The notes under the pieces were generated by a model. The model saw only the letters and a list, made by a program, of their open reading frames with translations, did no database searches and had not been told where the DNA came from. Below, one piece after another: positions 1 through 6,551 of a DNA stretch of 64,000 nt. This DNA comes from M3007 sp044226205. GTDB taxonomy: Bacteria; Bacteroidota; Bacteroidia; Chitinophagales; Saprospiraceae. Each line of letters begins with the position of its first letter. Position 1 is the stretch's first letter. A program made the translations under genes and the position numbers. The stretch covers positions 1-64,000 of the forward strand of contig JBGAHL010000003.1 in the NCBI GenBank assembly GCA_044226205.1. The letters are read 5' to 3'.

Positions 1-1
1 C

Positions 2-139
2 GTCGCTCGATTAGGCGGCTGGAAGGGATATTCAAAAAGCGAAAGACCGCCTGGGCCAATTACCATGTGGCTGGGACTGCAAAAACTCCAGACCTATGTG
101 AATGCAAAGGCCCTCTTTGCTAAAAATAACGATACCTAA
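2..139 (+). CDS. IS4-family transposase, C-terminal fragment (cut by window edge)
   Basis: Frame 2 is open from the left edge and ends at TAA 137-139, giving the last 45 residues of a protein. It reads LGGWKGYSKSERPPGPITMW and continues GLQKLQTYV, which matches the C-terminal pattern of IS4-family DDE transposases (a Leu-Gly-Gly stretch, a basic/Pro-Gly turn, then Trp-x-Gly-Leu before the final helix). The catalytic residues lie outside the window, so whether the element is intact cannot be judged. The element's right end should fall within the next ~200 bases, where a hairpin pair is present, but no clear terminal repeat can be fixed without the other end. Confidence 0.7.
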   Translation, partial: VARLGGWKGYSKSERPPGPITMWLGLQKLQTYVNAKALFAKNNDT

Positions 140-171
140 TGTCAATGAACTCATTTTGTGTGCATACCGTA

Positions 172-275
172 GGTGTTTTCACCAAGCACACTACTTCGGA
201 ATACAGGAATCTTCGTGAGTGGCCATGTAATTACCCTTGGCAGCCGGAAGTAGGCTGCTTGGTGAAACACCAAGC
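172..275. repeat. Inverted repeat pair next to the transposase fragment
   Basis: GGTGTTTTCACCAAGCA at 172-188 is matched in reverse complement by TGCTTGGTGAAACACC at 256-271, with one base missing. The right copy is itself a hairpin, GCTTGGTG and CACCAAGC around AAA (257-275). It could be an IS end, a remnant or a terminator for the transposase gene. No T-run follows on the plus strand. Downstream (288-325) short tandem words (ACCGTAT twice, AACCTCAT twice) fill the gap up to the macro-domain gene. Confidence 0.45.
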
Positions 276-326
276 AAGGCCAAAACCGTATAAACCGTAT
301 CAACCTCATCAACCTCATAAAACGAC

Positions 327-821
327 TCATGCCGTCTCGTGGGCGACCTGATTTTTCACATACGAGGTGTACACAAATACATGGGCATCCACGTCATTCA
401 ACTGATTGTAAATCACCGGTTTTACTTCTTCCCAGTCGAGTCCGCCGACGCCTGTTGCCAGGCGGGTGATCGCAACGCTGCGCAGTTTTTCCTTAGAGAT
501 CATTTTTTTCAATTCATGGAGTGCGTGGGTAACATTGCTGATCGTTGCTCTTCCGGGGTGGCCGCTGTGGCCTTTGTTGTCGGAGGGGTCCTGGGTGAGC
601 AGGTTGACAACCCTCGGGCCGTCGGCGCTGCTCCATATCCAGGCGTTGCCCGGTTTGGGGTTAAACTGGTGGCAATAGTGTTTGAAATCCTTGAACAAGG
701 AGGGCCATTGTTCGCGCAGGCTGAGCGCCAGGCCGCTGTCGAAGTGATCGTATGGAGCAACTCCGTGGACGATAGCATCTGCTTTGGACAACAGGATATC
801 TCCGCTTACTTCTTTGATCAT
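327..821 (-). CDS. Macro-domain protein
   Basis: A stand-alone macro domain of 164 residues. Macro domains bind ADP-ribose or remove it from targets. The N-terminus shows the family opening (KEVSGDILLSKADAIVHGV), where the Asp of GDIL and the residues after the first strand line the ADP-ribose pocket. A Gly-rich loop LATGVGGLDWEEV near residue 130 fits the phosphate-binding loop. The usual Asn of the first loop (VN.vN) reads as His/Gly-Val here, so hydrolase activity is uncertain. It is on the minus strand, downstream of the DUF3137 gene, with no DarT-like toxin beside it. The neighbouring transposase tail suggests an accessory edge. The start ATG at 821 precedes the domain without extra residues. 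Confidence 0.7.
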   Translation of the reverse strand: MIKEVSGDILLSKADAIVHGVAPYDHFDSGLALSLREQWPSLFKDFKHYCHQFNPKPGNAWIWSSADGPRVVNLLTQDPSDNKGHSGHPGRATISNVTHALHELKKMISKEKLRSVAITRLATGVGGLDWEEVKPVIYNQLNDVDAHVFVYTSYVKNQVAHETA

Positions 822-946
822 AGGTTGGTCGTTTTAAAAGTCTTGATTGAGTGTTCTGTTGCAACAAAGCAAGCCCAAACCCGCCTTGCGGGCGATGATG
901 CTGGGCATGAATAAAGCTGATATTGGGTATTGGCAACAACTTCGCC

Positions 947-1966
947 TCAATTCATCACATCCACCGCCTTCACCAGATCGAGCACCATGGTAATATCCTG
1001 GTACATTTCGCGGACGGTCTCAAAACTCACGGTGTTGGCCCAAAGCGAAGGTTCGAGCAAGTCTTTGTCCTGCGTCAGGGCGATGTAGATGTTGTCGCCG
1101 ATAATGGAAAGGTAGATTTCCTTTTGGCGGTTCAGTTGCTGGTAGCGGTTGCGGAAATCAAGAATGGTGTGCTGCAGATCGGTGGAAATCACGTCGCGCA
1201 CGCGCAGGTCGGGCGTGGCATAGGTGTCGAACCAGACTTCAAATTCGGGCAATAAATTGCCTTCCACGCGGCGCCCGCCGGTCAGGTGGAACGCGCGTTC
1301 GCTGCGGGTGAGGTACTTGCGGTAGGCATCGGGCAGCAGCAACAATTCGCCGCGCATGTCGATCCGGTGAAAATCGCCCGCCAAAAACAGCCCGACAAAC
1401 ACCCGGTCGAGGCGGTTGCGAGCCGGCGAGAATTCCCGCACCCGCAGCTCGCACAATTCGAAAGGCATTTCGCGCACCTGGCCGGTGATGAGGTCTTCGC
1501 CCGTGTAGTCGTCGGCCGTGGTAAAAATTTTGCTGGACAGAAATTTTTTCTTGGGAATAAAACCCTTGTGTTTGTAGTGCAAATCCTTGTAATTCAGGTC
1601 ATTGTCAATAAAATCAAGGATCAGGCCCACAATGCGGGGTTTGAATTCCTCGAAATACACCTGAATGCGAAATACAAGGTAGGCGATCCACAGGGCCACC
1701 GGGATAAACAGGATCAGCGTAACGACAAAGAGGCCGATAAAAATTTGAAGGGCGACGACGGCCAGCAGCAGGACGACAGACAGCGCCATCAGATTGATCA
1801 GTCTGCGGCGGCGGCGTTCGAGCCCCAGCAGTTCGGGATGAATAGCCTGGTTGTAAAAAAGGCGAAACAGTCTTTCCAGACAAGCCCTGCGCTCTTCCGC
1901 ACTCAGTTCGCGAGGCGGATTGTCGTTGGTCTGGTAGCAGGGTTTGAAATCGTAGTAGGAAAGCAA
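947..1966 (-). CDS. DUF3137 membrane protein
   Basis: A 339-residue protein matching the DUF3137 family, whose function is unknown. A charged N-terminal segment carrying a stretch of arginines (about residues 50-56) precedes two closely spaced membrane helices at about 58-97. The rest (100-339) is a soluble domain with conserved features such as DLHYKHKGFIPKKKF and DYTGEDLITG. Family members are usually 300-380 residues, so the length is normal. It lies 48 bases downstream of the RHH/ParA pair on the same strand and could be cotranscribed with it. No signal peptide or enzymatic motif is visible. Confidence 0.75.
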   Translation of the reverse strand: MLSYYDFKPCYQTNDNPPRELSAEERRACLERLFRLFYNQAIHPELLGLERRRRRLINLMALSVVLLLAVVALQIFIGLFVVTLILFIPVALWIAYLVFRIQVYFEEFKPRIVGLILDFIDNDLNYKDLHYKHKGFIPKKKFLSSKIFTTADDYTGEDLITGQVREMPFELCELRVREFSPARNRLDRVFVGLFLAGDFHRIDMRGELLLLPDAYRKYLTRSERAFHLTGGRRVEGNLLPEFEVWFDTYATPDLRVRDVISTDLQHTILDFRNRYQQLNRQKEIYLSIIGDNIYIALTQDKDLLEPSLWANTVSFETVREMYQDITMVLDLVKAVDVMN

Positions 1967-2014
1967 CTGATTCGAAATGAGAAGTGATCGAAAGGCGCCG
2001 GGCCCCGGCAGTTG

Positions 2015-2485
2015 TTACAAATCTACTCCTTTGTCGCGGACGTACTCATTGATAAACTCGTCGATCAACCCGACCAGCAGGTCTTTCATGTAGGAATTTT
2101 CGAGCCGCGCGATGGTTTTGAGTTTGTCGAGTTTGGTGCGGTCCACCACCACGGTAAGGCGGCGTTTGCCGGTATTTTCATCGGTCGTGAGTTCCTGCAC
2201 GTCGATGGTTTGGCGGATGAGCGCATCGATACCCGTCAGGCCGGAGCGAAGGCTCGCGGCGGCCGACCTGGATTTGTTGCTGGGTGTGGCGGGCGAGGAG
2301 GCCTCGTATTTTTCCAGGCTTTCATCGAGGGCTTCCTGCAACAGAGCGTCGAGATCGGTCACGAAGTTTTTGCCATGGTGGCGCCGTTCACCGCCTCGCG
2401 TGGATTCGGTGCTGACGGTGGAAGCCTCGGTGGCCATGTCTTTAAACAGGTCGTCGAGCCCCTCGGAGAATCTTTTTTTACTCAT
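2015..2485 (-). CDS. Ribbon-helix-helix partner protein of ParA
   Basis: 156 residues from ATG 2485, two bases after the parA stop codon, so the pair is tightly coupled. Longer in-frame starts overlap parA and were not used. The N-terminus (SKKRFSEGLDDLFKDM) is a short amphipathic segment followed by a low-complexity Ser/Thr-rich linker. The C-terminal ~45 residues (KRRLTVVVDRTKLDKLKTIA, then a helix ending DEFINEYVRDKG) have the strand-helix-helix layout of RHH DNA-binding proteins such as ParG, omega and CopG. By analogy with ParF-ParG it may be the DNA-binding adaptor of ParA; this is inferred from context and the predicted fold. It does not resemble the HTH-type ParB. Confidence 0.65.
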   Translation of the reverse strand: MSKKRFSEGLDDLFKDMATEASTVSTESTRGGERRHHGKNFVTDLDALLQEALDESLEKYEASSPATPSNKSRSAAASLRSGLTGIDALIRQTIDVQELTTDENTGKRRLTVVVDRTKLDKLKTIARLENSYMKDLLVGLIDEFINEYVRDKGVDL

Positions 2486-2487
2486 AA

Positions 2488-3279
2488 TCAGGCTTCCTGT
2501 TCGTGCTGTGGTGCGATGTTGGCCGGGATACCTTCGGCGCGTTCCAGAATTTCGTGGCAAAGGTTGAGATAGTCTTGCGCACCGGAGGATTTGGGGCTGT
2601 ATTCGAAGATGTCTTTCCGTGAAGCGGGCGCTTCGGCCAGAGCGACATTGTCGCGGATGTAGGTGCGGAACACCTTGTCGCCGAAGTGTTTGTGAATGGT
2701 TTCGACCACATCGCGGTTGAGCACCCGGCGGCTGTCGAACATGGTAGCGATGACGCCGCCGATGTCGAGCTGCTTGTTGAGGCGGAAGCGCACCTTGTCG
2801 ATCACCTGTTTGATTTTGGCGAGGCCCTGCACGGCGAGGAACTCCGTTTGGAGCGGAATCATCACGAAACGGCTGCTCGTCAGCGCATTCAGGGTCAGCA
2901 AACCGAGAGAGGGCGGGCAGTCGATAATAATATAGTCGTAATCGTCCGCCACCTGACCGATGAGTTCGCGCAGGATAAACTCCCGGCCGGCCTCGTTGAT
3001 GAGTTCCAGTTCGGCGCCCGACAGGTCGAGCGAGGAGGTGACGATATCGAGGCCTTGTTTGTAGGTGTAGGGCGTCAGCTCGGCTTCACCCCGAAGGGCT
3101 TCGTAAATGGTGAACTTTTGCCTCGGAATACCCAGCGAAATGGTCAGGTTGGCCTGCGGATCGAGGTCGATCAGCAACACGCGTTTGCCCAGTTCGACCA
3201 GTCCGGCGCCGATGTTGATGGCGCTGGTGGTTTTGCCAACGCCCCCTTTGTGGTTCAGTAAGGATATGGTAATACTCAT
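2488..3279 (-). CDS. ParA-family ATPase
   Basis: A 263-residue deviant Walker ATPase (ParA/Soj/MinD type), which partitions DNA or positions cargo by nucleotide-dependent dimerisation on DNA. The deviant Walker A HKGGVGKTTSAINIG is at about 10-24, LIDLDPQANLT at about 36, and Walker B IIIDCPPSLGLLTLNAL at about 117. The ATG at 3279 (MSITISLLNHKGG) is chosen because a -7 box (TACTTTTG on the minus strand, 3364-3357) lies just upstream; an in-frame extension to 3423 would start above the promoter. The gene is followed at once by the RHH gene. The pair resembles a ParF/ParG-like partition module, but no centromere-like iterons were seen. Confidence 0.85.
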   Translation of the reverse strand: MSITISLLNHKGGVGKTTSAINIGAGLVELGKRVLLIDLDPQANLTISLGIPRQKFTIYEALRGEAELTPYTYKQGLDIVTSSLDLSGAELELINEAGREFILRELIGQVADDYDYIIIDCPPSLGLLTLNALTSSRFVMIPLQTEFLAVQGLAKIKQVIDKVRFRLNKQLDIGGVIATMFDSRRVLNRDVVETIHKHFGDKVFRTYIRDNVALAEAPASRKDIFEYSPKSSGAQDYLNLCHEILERAEGIPANIAPQHEQEA

Positions 3280-3356
3280 AGTTTCAGACAAGGATTTGAA
3301 AAAAGCCGCGATTGCCGTGAAGTGTGCGTCGGCTGATCGTCCCGGCTTTCTCGCAA

Positions 3357-3364
3357 CAAAAGTA
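3357..3364 (-). promoter_or_regulatory. Promoter -7 box of the parA-RHH unit
   Basis: Minus-strand TACTTTTG, a match to the Bacteroidota -7 consensus TAnnTTTG, 78 bases upstream of the parA start. It places the leader at about 70 nt and excludes the longer parA reading frame start. Confidence 0.55.
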
Positions 3365-3535
3365 CGAAAACTTGGTATACGCCACACCGAAGCGCCCCTG
3401 CGCACTTTGCTAAAACGTTTCAAACATACTGAGATATACGCGGATATTTTATTTTTCTAAAAAATTGACAGTCAAACGAATAAAAAAATGGCTGGAAAAA
3501 AAATGGTTTGAAGTCGAAAAAAAACTTTGACATTT

Positions 3536-3567
3536 TTTGTTTTTAAAAACCAATTGTTTTAAGTTTG
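3536..3567 (+). promoter_or_regulatory. Promoter of the S24 repressor gene
   Basis: TTTG at 3536-3539 and TAAGTTTG at 3560-3567 are separated by 20 bases, a good fit to the Bacteroidota primary-sigma promoter (TTTG, then 17-20 bases, then TAnnTTTG). Start of transcription would be near 3573, giving a leader of about 100 nt. The operator-like element at 3546-3562 lies between the two boxes and overlaps the -7 box. Confidence 0.65.
3546..3562 (+). promoter_or_regulatory. Candidate operator O1 inside the S24 promoter
   Basis: AAAACCAATTGTTTT is near-palindromic around the CAATTG core and runs into AA. It shares the word ATTGTTTTAA (3553-3562) with a second site at 3645-3654 next to the start codon. 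Its position between the -33 and -7 boxes is where a repressor would block RNA polymerase. Confidence 0.45.
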
Positions 3568-3611
3568 CAGTGTCAAAACGAGGAAAGGCGAAGATGTTTC
3601 AAACCATGAAT

Positions 3612-3621
3612 TTTGTACAAA
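3612..3621 (+). promoter_or_regulatory. Perfect 10-base palindrome TTTGTACAAA in the S24 leader
   Basis: TTTGTACAAA reads the same on both strands and sits about 50 bases before the start codon, flanked by AACCAT (3602-3607) and ATGGTT (3621-3626). It could be an additional repressor site or chance in an AT-rich leader. Confidence 0.3.
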
Positions 3622-3644
3622 TGGTTGCTTCTCCTTTTCACACC

Positions 3645-3663
3645 ATTGTTTTAAACCAAAACA
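3645..3663 (+). promoter_or_regulatory. Candidate operator O2 before the S24 start codon
   Basis: TGTTTT (3647-3652) and AAAACA (3658-3663) form an inverted repeat with a five-base spacer, ending 10 bases before the ATG at 3674. The left part repeats ATTGTTTTAA of the promoter site O1. Confidence 0.45.
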
Positions 3664-3673
3664 TTGTTGCCAT

Positions 3674-4411
3674 ATGATCAAGGAAGATCGGATCAATCTG
3701 AACAGTCGCTTTATTCAGGCTTTTAAATTGCTGGAAGAGCGTGGCGCTATCGTAAAAAATGACCGCGGCGGCCGCGGGGTAGGCGACGTGGCGGAAAAAG
3801 TCCTCGGCAACAAGGCGTACGGGCACATTATTCGTGCATTTCTCAATTCGGACAGCAAACGCGTCATCGATTACGGTCAGGCGCAGTCGTTTTGTCGTGC
3901 CTACGATATCAATGAGGCCTGGATGCTGCACGGCATTGGCAATCCCTTCGGATTCGAAGCGCCGGCCAATGCGTTCAGCAAGGAAAGCTACACGTCCGGT
4001 CTGGATGAAGGTAACATTCTGTTCACGACCATTCGCGCTTTTGCCGGCAGTACGCTTGGCGCCGAAAGCCGGGAGGACAACCAGTACTTTTCGATACCCG
4101 GCGTCAGCGGTTCGGGTCTGGTCGCTTTCCAGATCGAAGGCAACTCGATGGAGCCGGTGATCAAACACGCAGATATCGTCATTTGCAAGTCTGTTGAAAA
4201 CCTCAACGACATTCGCGACAACGAAATCTACGCCGTACGAAGCAGTGGCAATGTCTGGGTCAAATACGTCCAGAAAGTTTTCAACAACCGGGGCCGGATC
4301 GTCAAATTCAAACTCATTTCCGCCAATTATTTCGACCACGATCCTTTTGAGGAAGAAGTCAATGAAACCACCCGGCTTTACAAAGTGATCCGCAAGATCA
4401 GCAACGTTTAA
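3674..4411 (+). CDS. S24/LexA-type repressor (HTH + autoprotease)
   Basis: 245 residues with the layout of CI/LexA-like regulators. Residues ~33-95 look like a lambda-repressor-type HTH (ending in INEAWMLHGIGNPFG, the usual end of such domains). Residues ~135-245 are an S24 peptidase domain with the serine in IEGNSMEP (Ser158) and the lysine in GNVWVKYV (Lys197), the expected dyad. A possible Ala-Gly cleavage bond lies at 124-125 (RAFAGST). By family knowledge such proteins cleave themselves on RecA filaments or other signals and derepress targets. The gene has its own promoter with operator-like palindromes, so autoregulation is likely. Its targets beyond itself are unknown; no prophage genes are nearby. 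Confidence 0.85.
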   Translation: MIKEDRINLNSRFIQAFKLLEERGAIVKNDRGGRGVGDVAEKVLGNKAYGHIIRAFLNSDSKRVIDYGQAQSFCRAYDINEAWMLHGIGNPFGFEAPANAFSKESYTSGLDEGNILFTTIRAFAGSTLGAESREDNQYFSIPGVSGSGLVAFQIEGNSMEPVIKHADIVICKSVENLNDIRDNEIYAVRSSGNVWVKYVQKVFNNRGRIVKFKLISANYFDHDPFEEEVNETTRLYKVIRKISNV

Positions 4412-4519
4412 CAACCGTGTCAAGCATTCCTCTTTTGTAGGAATGCCGGAAAAATATCCTGCTGTTTATTGTTTTCGGGCCTCGCGACATGCAAGATGTC
4501 AGCGAGGCATTTTTCTGTA

Positions 4520-4541
4520 GCGCCGACCTCCAGGTCGGCGC
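4520..4541. repeat. REP-like palindrome, short copy
   Basis: GCGCCGACCT and AGGTCGGCGC surround CC, a perfect 10-bp stem preceded by CTGTA. The same stem recurs at 4751-4776 and three times at 12.05-12.33 kb. There is no T-run, so it is not a simple terminator. Confidence 0.75.
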
Positions 4542-4587
4542 TGCCACGATCAGCAACATTCCGCGATAAATTTGAAAGGCCACGATT

Positions 4588-4666
4588 GTTTGAAACAGAA
4601 AACCGATGCGTGCAATAGCTGAGATCGCGGGTCGCTTCCGCGCTCAGCGTCGCCGACCTGGAGGTT
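4588..4666 (+). repeat. REP-like repeat, long copy with degraded stem
   Basis: This copy starts GTTTGAAACAGAAAACCGAT, continues with TGAGATCGCGGGT and TTCCGCGCTC, and ends in CGCCGACCTGGAGGTT, where the second arm of the stem is lost. It is a direct repeat of 4688-4781. Together the two copies, the short copy and unrelated sequence fill the 375-base gap between the S24 gene and the pseudouridine synthase. Confidence 0.65.
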
Positions 4667-4687
4667 AGAGATAAATAGTAACACCTG

Positions 4688-4781
4688 GTTTGAAGAGAAA
4701 CAGAAAACCGATGCGAGCAACAGTTGAGATCGCGGGTTACTTCCGCGCTCGACATCGCCGACCTGGAGGTCGGCGCTACAG
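4688..4781 (+). repeat. REP-like repeat, full copy overlapping a gene end
   Basis: Same unit as 4588-4666 but with an intact stem (CGCCGACCTGGAGGTCGGCG) followed by CTACAG; a further GGCGCTACAG is duplicated at 4783-4792. The stop codon of the convergent pseudouridine synthase (CTA 4787-4789 on this strand) comes from that terminal CTACAG word. The head, TGAGATCGCGGGTTA, is shared with the copies at 12.2 kb. Confidence 0.7.
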
Positions 4782-4786
4782 CGGCG

Positions 4787-5458
4787 CTACAGCGCAATGA
4801 TCAACATCTCCTTTCGAACCGGATGCTCAAACATCATCCGCTGACAGACCAACCCGATGCTTGCATCCGGCAAAGGGGTAGCTGCGCCGTATTTTATATC
4901 GCCCAGTATCGGACAACCCATAGCTGCCAACTGCACGCGTATCTGGTGCGACCGGCCAGTCAACGGGCGTACACGCAACAAGTACAAGGGCCCTTCCTGA
5001 CCAACCAATTCATATTCCAGAACAGCCTCTTTGGCATCCGGATGCCGGGCCGGTTTGTTTGTAAAAGAACGTACGACATTCTTCTGCTCATCCTTCCAAA
5101 GCCAGTGATGCAGGGTACCCTGATTGTTCGCAGGCGCCTTGATAACCCGCGCCAGATAGGTTTTTTCTACCTTGCGCTCCCTGAACAGGGTGGTCAGGCG
5201 CCCCAAGGCCTTGTCTGTTCGGGCAAACAATACAATGCCGCTCACCGGTCGGTCGATCCGGTGTACAGGATGTAAAAACACCGCCCCTGGTTTGGCGTAT
5301 TTCTCCTTTAGGTAGGCCTTGCCCCAGTCCGTTAAGGTCGGATCGCCGGTTCGGTCGCCCTGAACCAGCCAGCCTGCCGGCTTGTTTATCGCCAGCAAAT
5401 GATTGTCTTCGTAAATTATCACCGGTTGCACCCGGCAAAGGTCGACATTCAAGACCAT
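4787..5458 (-). CDS. RluA-family pseudouridine synthase
   Basis: Isomerises uridine to pseudouridine in rRNA or tRNA. The 223-residue chain is a bare catalytic domain without an S4 domain. Motif I is YEDNHLLAINKPAGWLVQGD (17-36) and motif II HPVHRIDRPVSG (63-74), with catalytic Asp69. RPLTGRSHQIRVQLA carries the conserved Arg-x-His-Gln-Ile-Arg near 165. RluC/RluD/TruC-like; the exact target cannot be told. The start is uncertain: only 15 bases separate ATG 5458 from the divergent mqnD start, and GTG codons at 5431 or 5422 would still retain motif I. The 3' end runs into a REP-like repeat that supplies the TAG stop. Confidence 0.9.
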   Translation of the reverse strand: MVLNVDLCRVQPVIIYEDNHLLAINKPAGWLVQGDRTGDPTLTDWGKAYLKEKYAKPGAVFLHPVHRIDRPVSGIVLFARTDKALGRLTTLFRERKVEKTYLARVIKAPANNQGTLHHWLWKDEQKNVVRSFTNKPARHPDAKEAVLEYELVGQEGPLYLLRVRPLTGRSHQIRVQLAAMGCPILGDIKYGAATPLPDASIGLVCQRMMFEHPVRKEMLIIAL

Positions 5459-5473
5459 TGATCGTGCCCCTTT

Positions 5474-6307
5474 ATGACAAAACTATCTCTCGGATTTTCT
5501 CCCTGCCCCAACGACACATTCATATTTTATGCCATGCTGTACGACCGAATCGATACGGAAGGTCTTGAATTCGAGGTCGTTATGGAAGATGTGGAAGCCC
5601 TCAACCGACGCGCTTTCGCTACCGATATCGATGTGACCAAACTTAGCTACCACGCTTTCGCGCACCTCACCCGGCAATATGCCCTGCTCGATGCAGGCAG
5701 CGCCCTGGGCAATAATTGCGGCCCTCTTCTGGTGGCGAAACAGCCAATGACCGAACGCGAGATCAATGCAGCGCGGATTGCCATCCCTGGCCGTATGACG
5801 ACCGCCAATTTTCTACTCGGCCTGGCCTACCCGGAAGCGAACGATAAATTCGAATGCCTTTTTTCCGATATCGAAGCCGCTGTGCTGGATGGCAGAGCTG
5901 ATGCCGGGCTGATTATTCACGAAAATCGTTTCACGTACCAGGAAAAAGGACTAGTCAAACTGCGCGACCTCGGCGAATTTTGGGAAACGACCACTGGCCT
6001 GCCCATTCCCCTCGGCGGCATTGTGATCCGCCGCGATCTGCCGCTGGATATTCAACAAAAAATGAACCGCGTCATGCGGCGCAGTGTGGCATACGCATTT
6101 GCCCACCCCGACGAGACGATGGACTTCGTCCGCCAGCACGCCCAGGCAATGGAAGAGTCGGTCATGCGCGCGCATATCGACCTTTATGTAACCTCGTTTA
6201 CGGAGGATTTGGGCGAGCCGGGAAGGAACGCCGTGAGTCAGATGTTCCGAATGGCGAGGGAAAAAGGTATTATACCGGATTATAATGAAAAATTTTTCAT
6301 CAACTGA
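5474..6307 (+). CDS. mqnD: 1,4-dihydroxy-6-naphthoate synthase (futalosine pathway)
   Basis: MqnD converts cyclic dehypoxanthinyl futalosine to 1,4-dihydroxy-6-naphthoate in the futalosine route to menaquinone. The 277-residue sequence has the periplasmic-binding-protein-like fold typical of MqnA/MqnD, with LGFSPCPNDTFIFYAML at 6-22, TKLSYHAFAHLTRQYALLDAG, the TTANFLLGLAYP segment, and LIIHENRFTYQ near 145, which holds the conserved His. SPCPNDTF and GLPIPLGGIV are diagnostic for MqnD rather than MqnA. It stands alone here: the other mqn genes are not in the window. A strong terminator follows at 6390. Confidence 0.93.
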   Translation: MTKLSLGFSPCPNDTFIFYAMLYDRIDTEGLEFEVVMEDVEALNRRAFATDIDVTKLSYHAFAHLTRQYALLDAGSALGNNCGPLLVAKQPMTEREINAARIAIPGRMTTANFLLGLAYPEANDKFECLFSDIEAAVLDGRADAGLIIHENRFTYQEKGLVKLRDLGEFWETTTGLPIPLGGIVIRRDLPLDIQQKMNRVMRRSVAYAFAHPDETMDFVRQHAQAMEESVMRAHIDLYVTSFTEDLGEPGRNAVSQMFRMAREKGIIPDYNEKFFIN

Positions 6308-6389
6308 TTTTTTGCACTGCTTTGGCACGGTTTTCGGAAGTCGAAAATCAAGTGTGTAAGTTTTTGTTTTAGAATTGAAAAATTCTTCG

Positions 6390-6416
6390 GCGCGTGAAAA
6401 GTCACGCGCTTTTTTT
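6390..6416 (+). terminator. Rho-independent terminator of mqnD
   Basis: GCGCGTGA (6390-6397) pairs perfectly with TCACGCGC (6402-6409) around AAAG and is followed by seven T residues. Confidence 0.9.
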
Positions 6417-6464
6417 GTGCCTTTTTGAGAAATCAAGTCCGCTGTCAACTCGATACACTTTGCC

Positions 6465-6472
6465 TACCTTTG
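6465..6472 (+). promoter_or_regulatory. Promoter -7 box of ald
   Basis: TACCTTTG, matching TAnnTTTG, followed by CGCGG. It lies 80 bases before the ald start codon and after the mqnD terminator. No clear -33 TTG at the usual spacing. Confidence 0.5.
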
Positions 6473-6551
6473 CGCGGCTTTTGCCGAAGGCCCGACCATA
6501 AACTTGTCTGCCTGACAGGCATTTTTTCACTAAAATCAAATTGTCATTACC

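Noticed and set aside
139..351. 70-residue plus-strand open frame after the transposase stop
   Set aside because: The translation consists of the hairpin pair and tandem words and overlaps the end of the macro gene; no family resemblance.
4420..4797. 125-residue minus-strand open frame
   Set aside because: It is a translation of the repeats, with the same peptide word recurring twice. Not a gene.
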